DNA from: CF-113 sp035308345
GTDB taxonomy: Bacteria > Chloroflexota > Ktedonobacteria > Ktedonobacterales > Ktedonobacteraceae
DNA length: 7,225 nt
Reading direction: 5' to 3'
Assembly: GCA_035308345.1 (NCBI GenBank)
Contig: DATGGW010000365.1
Location: forward strand, 1 to 7,225
A program made the position numbers and the translations under genes. The notes beneath the pieces are model-generated. The model was not told the origin of the DNA. It made no database searches and saw only the letters and a list, made by a program, of their open reading frames with translations. Shown piece by piece: positions 5,693 through 7,225 of the stretch (positions are counted from its first letter, which is position 1; each line of letters begins with the position of its first letter).

Positions 5693-5947
5693 CCCAATAA
5701 TGCCGCTGCCAAAAAGCGCATGCGCCAGGAGCAGAAGCGCCGCTTGCACAACCGTAGCATAAAATCACTTGTTAGAACACAGGTAACGAAGGCTCGCACC
5801 GCCATAACCTCGGGAGAGAATGCTGAAGACGCTGTACGCAATGCCGTCAGCGAACTGGACCGCGCGGCTAAAAAAGGGGTTATTCATCGAAATAATGCTG
5901 CTCGCCGCAAATCGCGTTTGATGAAGCAGTTCAACGCAACAAAATAG
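5690..5947 (+). CDS. rpsT: 30S ribosomal protein S20
   Basis: This 85-residue, highly basic protein has the normal length of S20 (about 83-90). The N-terminal block with AAAKKRMRQEQKRRLHN and the C-terminal GVIHRNNAARRKSRLMKQF are the family's hallmarks. S20 is an early-binding protein of the small subunit that contacts 16S rRNA at the 5' domain and helix 44. The start ATG has the strong ribosome-binding site GGGGAGGT at 5672-5679, 10 nt upstream; the frame is open further upstream but without a comparable site. It is the first gene of a likely operon with rplS (84-nt gap) and rnhB, driven by the promoter at 5558-5587. The leader contains two hairpins that could allow control. S20 is often monocistronic in other bacteria, so its position ahead of rplS is worth noting. 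Confidence 0.97.
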   Translation: MPNNAAAKKRMRQEQKRRLHNRSIKSLVRTQVTKARTAITSGENAEDAVRNAVSELDRAAKKGVIHRNNAARRKSRLMKQFNATK

Positions 5948-6031
5948 GTTCATGCGTCGTGAGCCGCCGCATTCAATCGACCAGCACAGGCTGCGACCGT
6001 AGACACGACACGCACAGGAGATTGTAGAAGA

Positions 6032-6508
6032 ATGGCTGACAAACAAGTTATCATAAAGCCAGCAGGACATGGGTTACTGACGGCTGTGGAAAATACCCAG
6101 CTGCGCCGGGATATACCAGAAATCCAATCCGGCGATACCGTTCGCCTGCAAGTAAAAGTTGTCGAGGGGAGCCGCGAACGTCTTCAGCCCTTCGAGGGGG
6201 TCGTTATGCGCCTGCGCGGCGGCGGAGTCAATCGCAATTTCACCGTGCGCCGCATCACACATGGCGTCGGTGTGGAGCGTACATTCCTGCTCCACTCTCC
6301 CCGCATCGAGAAAATCGAGGTGCTGCGCCACGCCAGGGTGCGCCGCAAGCAATTATATTACCTGCGCGGCCTGACCGGTAAGGCCGCCCGCTTGAAAGAA
6401 CTGCGTCCGACAACTGCCAAAGAAGCAGCAGCCAGGGAAGCCGCCAGAGCGGCAAAGGTAGCAAGCGTTGCAAACACTACCAGCAGCAGTGAAAGTGATA
6501 ACGCCTAA
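6032..6508 (+). CDS. rplS: 50S ribosomal protein L19 with C-terminal tail
   Basis: Residues about 20-124 match L19 throughout: IQSGDTVRLQVKVVEGSRER, LQPFEGVVMRLRGGG, FTVRRITHGVGVERTF, LHSPRIEKIEV and the end LYYLRGLTGKAARLKE. L19 lies at the 30S-50S interface of the large subunit. At 158 residues it is longer than the usual 115 or so. There are about 15 extra residues at the N-terminus, and residues 125-158 form an Ala/Lys/Arg-rich helix-like tail ending in a Ser/Asp-rich stretch. The ribosome-binding site CAGGAG (6015-6020) lies 11 nt before the ATG. The 84-nt gap after rpsT has no evident promoter or terminator, so the gene is probably co-transcribed with it. The last codons probably overlap the start of rnhB. 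Confidence 0.97.
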   Translation: MADKQVIIKPAGHGLLTAVENTQLRRDIPEIQSGDTVRLQVKVVEGSRERLQPFEGVVMRLRGGGVNRNFTVRRITHGVGVERTFLLHSPRIEKIEVLRHARVRRKQLYYLRGLTGKAARLKELRPTTAKEAAAREAARAAKVASVANTTSSSESDNA

Positions 6509-7151
6509 ATATACCCCGACCATAGAGGAAGAAATGGCCCTGCTCAGTCAGGGCTATTCCTTTATAGCTGGACTCGATGAAGCCGGGCGCGGCTGCCTGG
6601 CCGGCCCTGTCGTGGCTGCGGCTGTCATTCTCCCACTCGACAATGCCACATGTGAAACACTCTTGAGCGGCGGCGTGCGTGACTCCAAACAACTCACTCA
6701 CCATGCACGAGAGAACCTGTACGATGTGATTATGCAGCATGCTGTGGCCACAAGCGTCGGTATAGGCTCGGTTGAACTGATCGACGAACGCAACATCTTA
6801 CAAGCTACAAAGTACGCCATGTGTGCAGCGATTGAACAACTCCCTACGCAGCCGCAGGCGCTGTTGCTGGATGCTCTGCTGCTGCCCAACGTGTCGCTGC
6901 CACAGCGCCCCATCATCAAGGGCGATGCGCGCTGCCTCTCAATCGCGGCCGCGTCGATCATCGCCAAAGTGACACGTGATCGCCTGATGTTGCAACTTGA
7001 CAGGCAGTACCCCGTCTATGGCTTTGCTCAGCACAAGGGCTATGGCACCGAGTCCCACCTGTCAGCGCTGCGTGCGCATGGAGCCTCACCCGTCCATCGC
7101 CAGAGCTTCGCGCCGGTGCGCGAACTGTATAGCCTATTTGAAGCCACTTGA
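6489..7151 (+). CDS. rnhB: Ribonuclease HII
   Basis: RNase HII removes ribonucleotides misincorporated in DNA and cleaves RNA-DNA hybrids in the cytoplasm. With a start at 6489 the protein has 220 residues, typical of the family. The motifs are in order: GLDEAGRGCLAGPVV with catalytic Asp30 and Glu31; RDSKQL at 64-69; Asp128 in LLDALLLP; KGD at 144-146; and SIAAASIIAKVTRDR with Asp164, the probable fourth acidic residue. HKGYGTESHL and SPVHRQSF complete the signature. The start is uncertain. The PTIEEE segment before the core is usually present in the family, which favours GTG at 6489 or 6495 (overlapping rplS by 20 or 14 nt) or TTG at 6468. ATG at 6534 has a GAGG just upstream (6525-6528) but would drop that segment. 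No good ribosome-binding site precedes the GTG codons, so translation is probably coupled to rplS. rplS and rnhB are neighbours in many bacteria. Confidence 0.93.
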   Translation: MKVITPKYTPTIEEEMALLSQGYSFIAGLDEAGRGCLAGPVVAAAVILPLDNATCETLLSGGVRDSKQLTHHARENLYDVIMQHAVATSVGIGSVELIDERNILQATKYAMCAAIEQLPTQPQALLLDALLLPNVSLPQRPIIKGDARCLSIAAASIIAKVTRDRLMLQLDRQYPVYGFAQHKGYGTESHLSALRAHGASPVHRQSFAPVRELYSLFEAT

Positions 7152-7225
7152 TTTTGCCTTTTTCTTATACCCTTTCTTCCCACATATGCTATACTCTGTC
7201 CAAATCAGCTCCCGCGCATCCGCCG
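7152..7225. other. Downstream intergenic tail, no clear element
   Basis: After the rnhB stop there is a pyrimidine-rich stretch on the plus strand but no hairpin, so no terminator is called. TATACT at 7190-7195 resembles a -10 box, but no acceptable -35 is found 16-18 bp upstream. A gene may begin beyond the window. Confidence 0.25.

Noticed and set aside
5954..6013. GTCGTG/CACGAC repeat between rpsT and rplS as an L19 leader
   Set aside because: Only 6 bp with a loop of over 40 nt; this is easily due to chance and matches no leader structure I can name.
7155..7195. Promoter at the right edge
   Set aside because: TATACT resembles a -10 box, but the bases 16-18 bp upstream do not form a -35 and the downstream gene is outside the window.

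Overview
The window looks like bacterial chromosome of moderate G+C. My best guess is Chloroflexota, class Ktedonobacteria, or a close relative. This is an inference from the sort of small dispersed palindromes ending in CTAC, a Gram-positive-style lipoprotein L,D-transpeptidase, and the character of the S20, L19 and RNase HII proteins. No rRNA or taxonomic marker search was possible. Six genes are present: one is cut by the left edge and five are complete. There is no CRISPR array, tRNA, insertion sequence or phage gene.

Left part (1-2171, minus strand): an alpha/beta hydrolase of the carboxylesterase/monoacylglycerol-lipase type is followed after 29 nt by a membrane-anchored, TolB-like beta-propeller protein. 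The propeller gene runs off the left edge and appears to start with TTG. The two are probably co-transcribed. Middle (2172-3501): a divergent intergenic region holds a sigma-70-like promoter and two CTAC palindromes, and leads rightward into a PLP-dependent trans-sulfuration enzyme (cystathionine gamma-synthase/gamma-lyase family). Next (3502-5470): a 247-base gap with nested inverted repeats and two more palindromes precedes a 573-residue lipoprotein. Its C-terminal third is a YkuD L,D-transpeptidase domain, carried on a long Gln-rich helical region that seems to be built from repeated modules.

Right part (5471-7225): a fifth palindrome, then a near-consensus promoter driving rpsT (S20), rplS (L19 with a C-terminal tail) and rnhB (RNase HII, whose start probably overlaps the end of rplS). 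This is a growth-linked translation and genome-maintenance operon. Its leader contains a short terminator-like hairpin just after the expected transcription start, and a second inverted repeat that would pair with the rpsT start codon. Both could provide feedback control.

No obviously new defence or mobile system is present. The points most worth a second look are the palindrome family sitting just upstream of three ribosome-binding sites, the modular stalk of the L,D-transpeptidase, and the rpsT leader structures.
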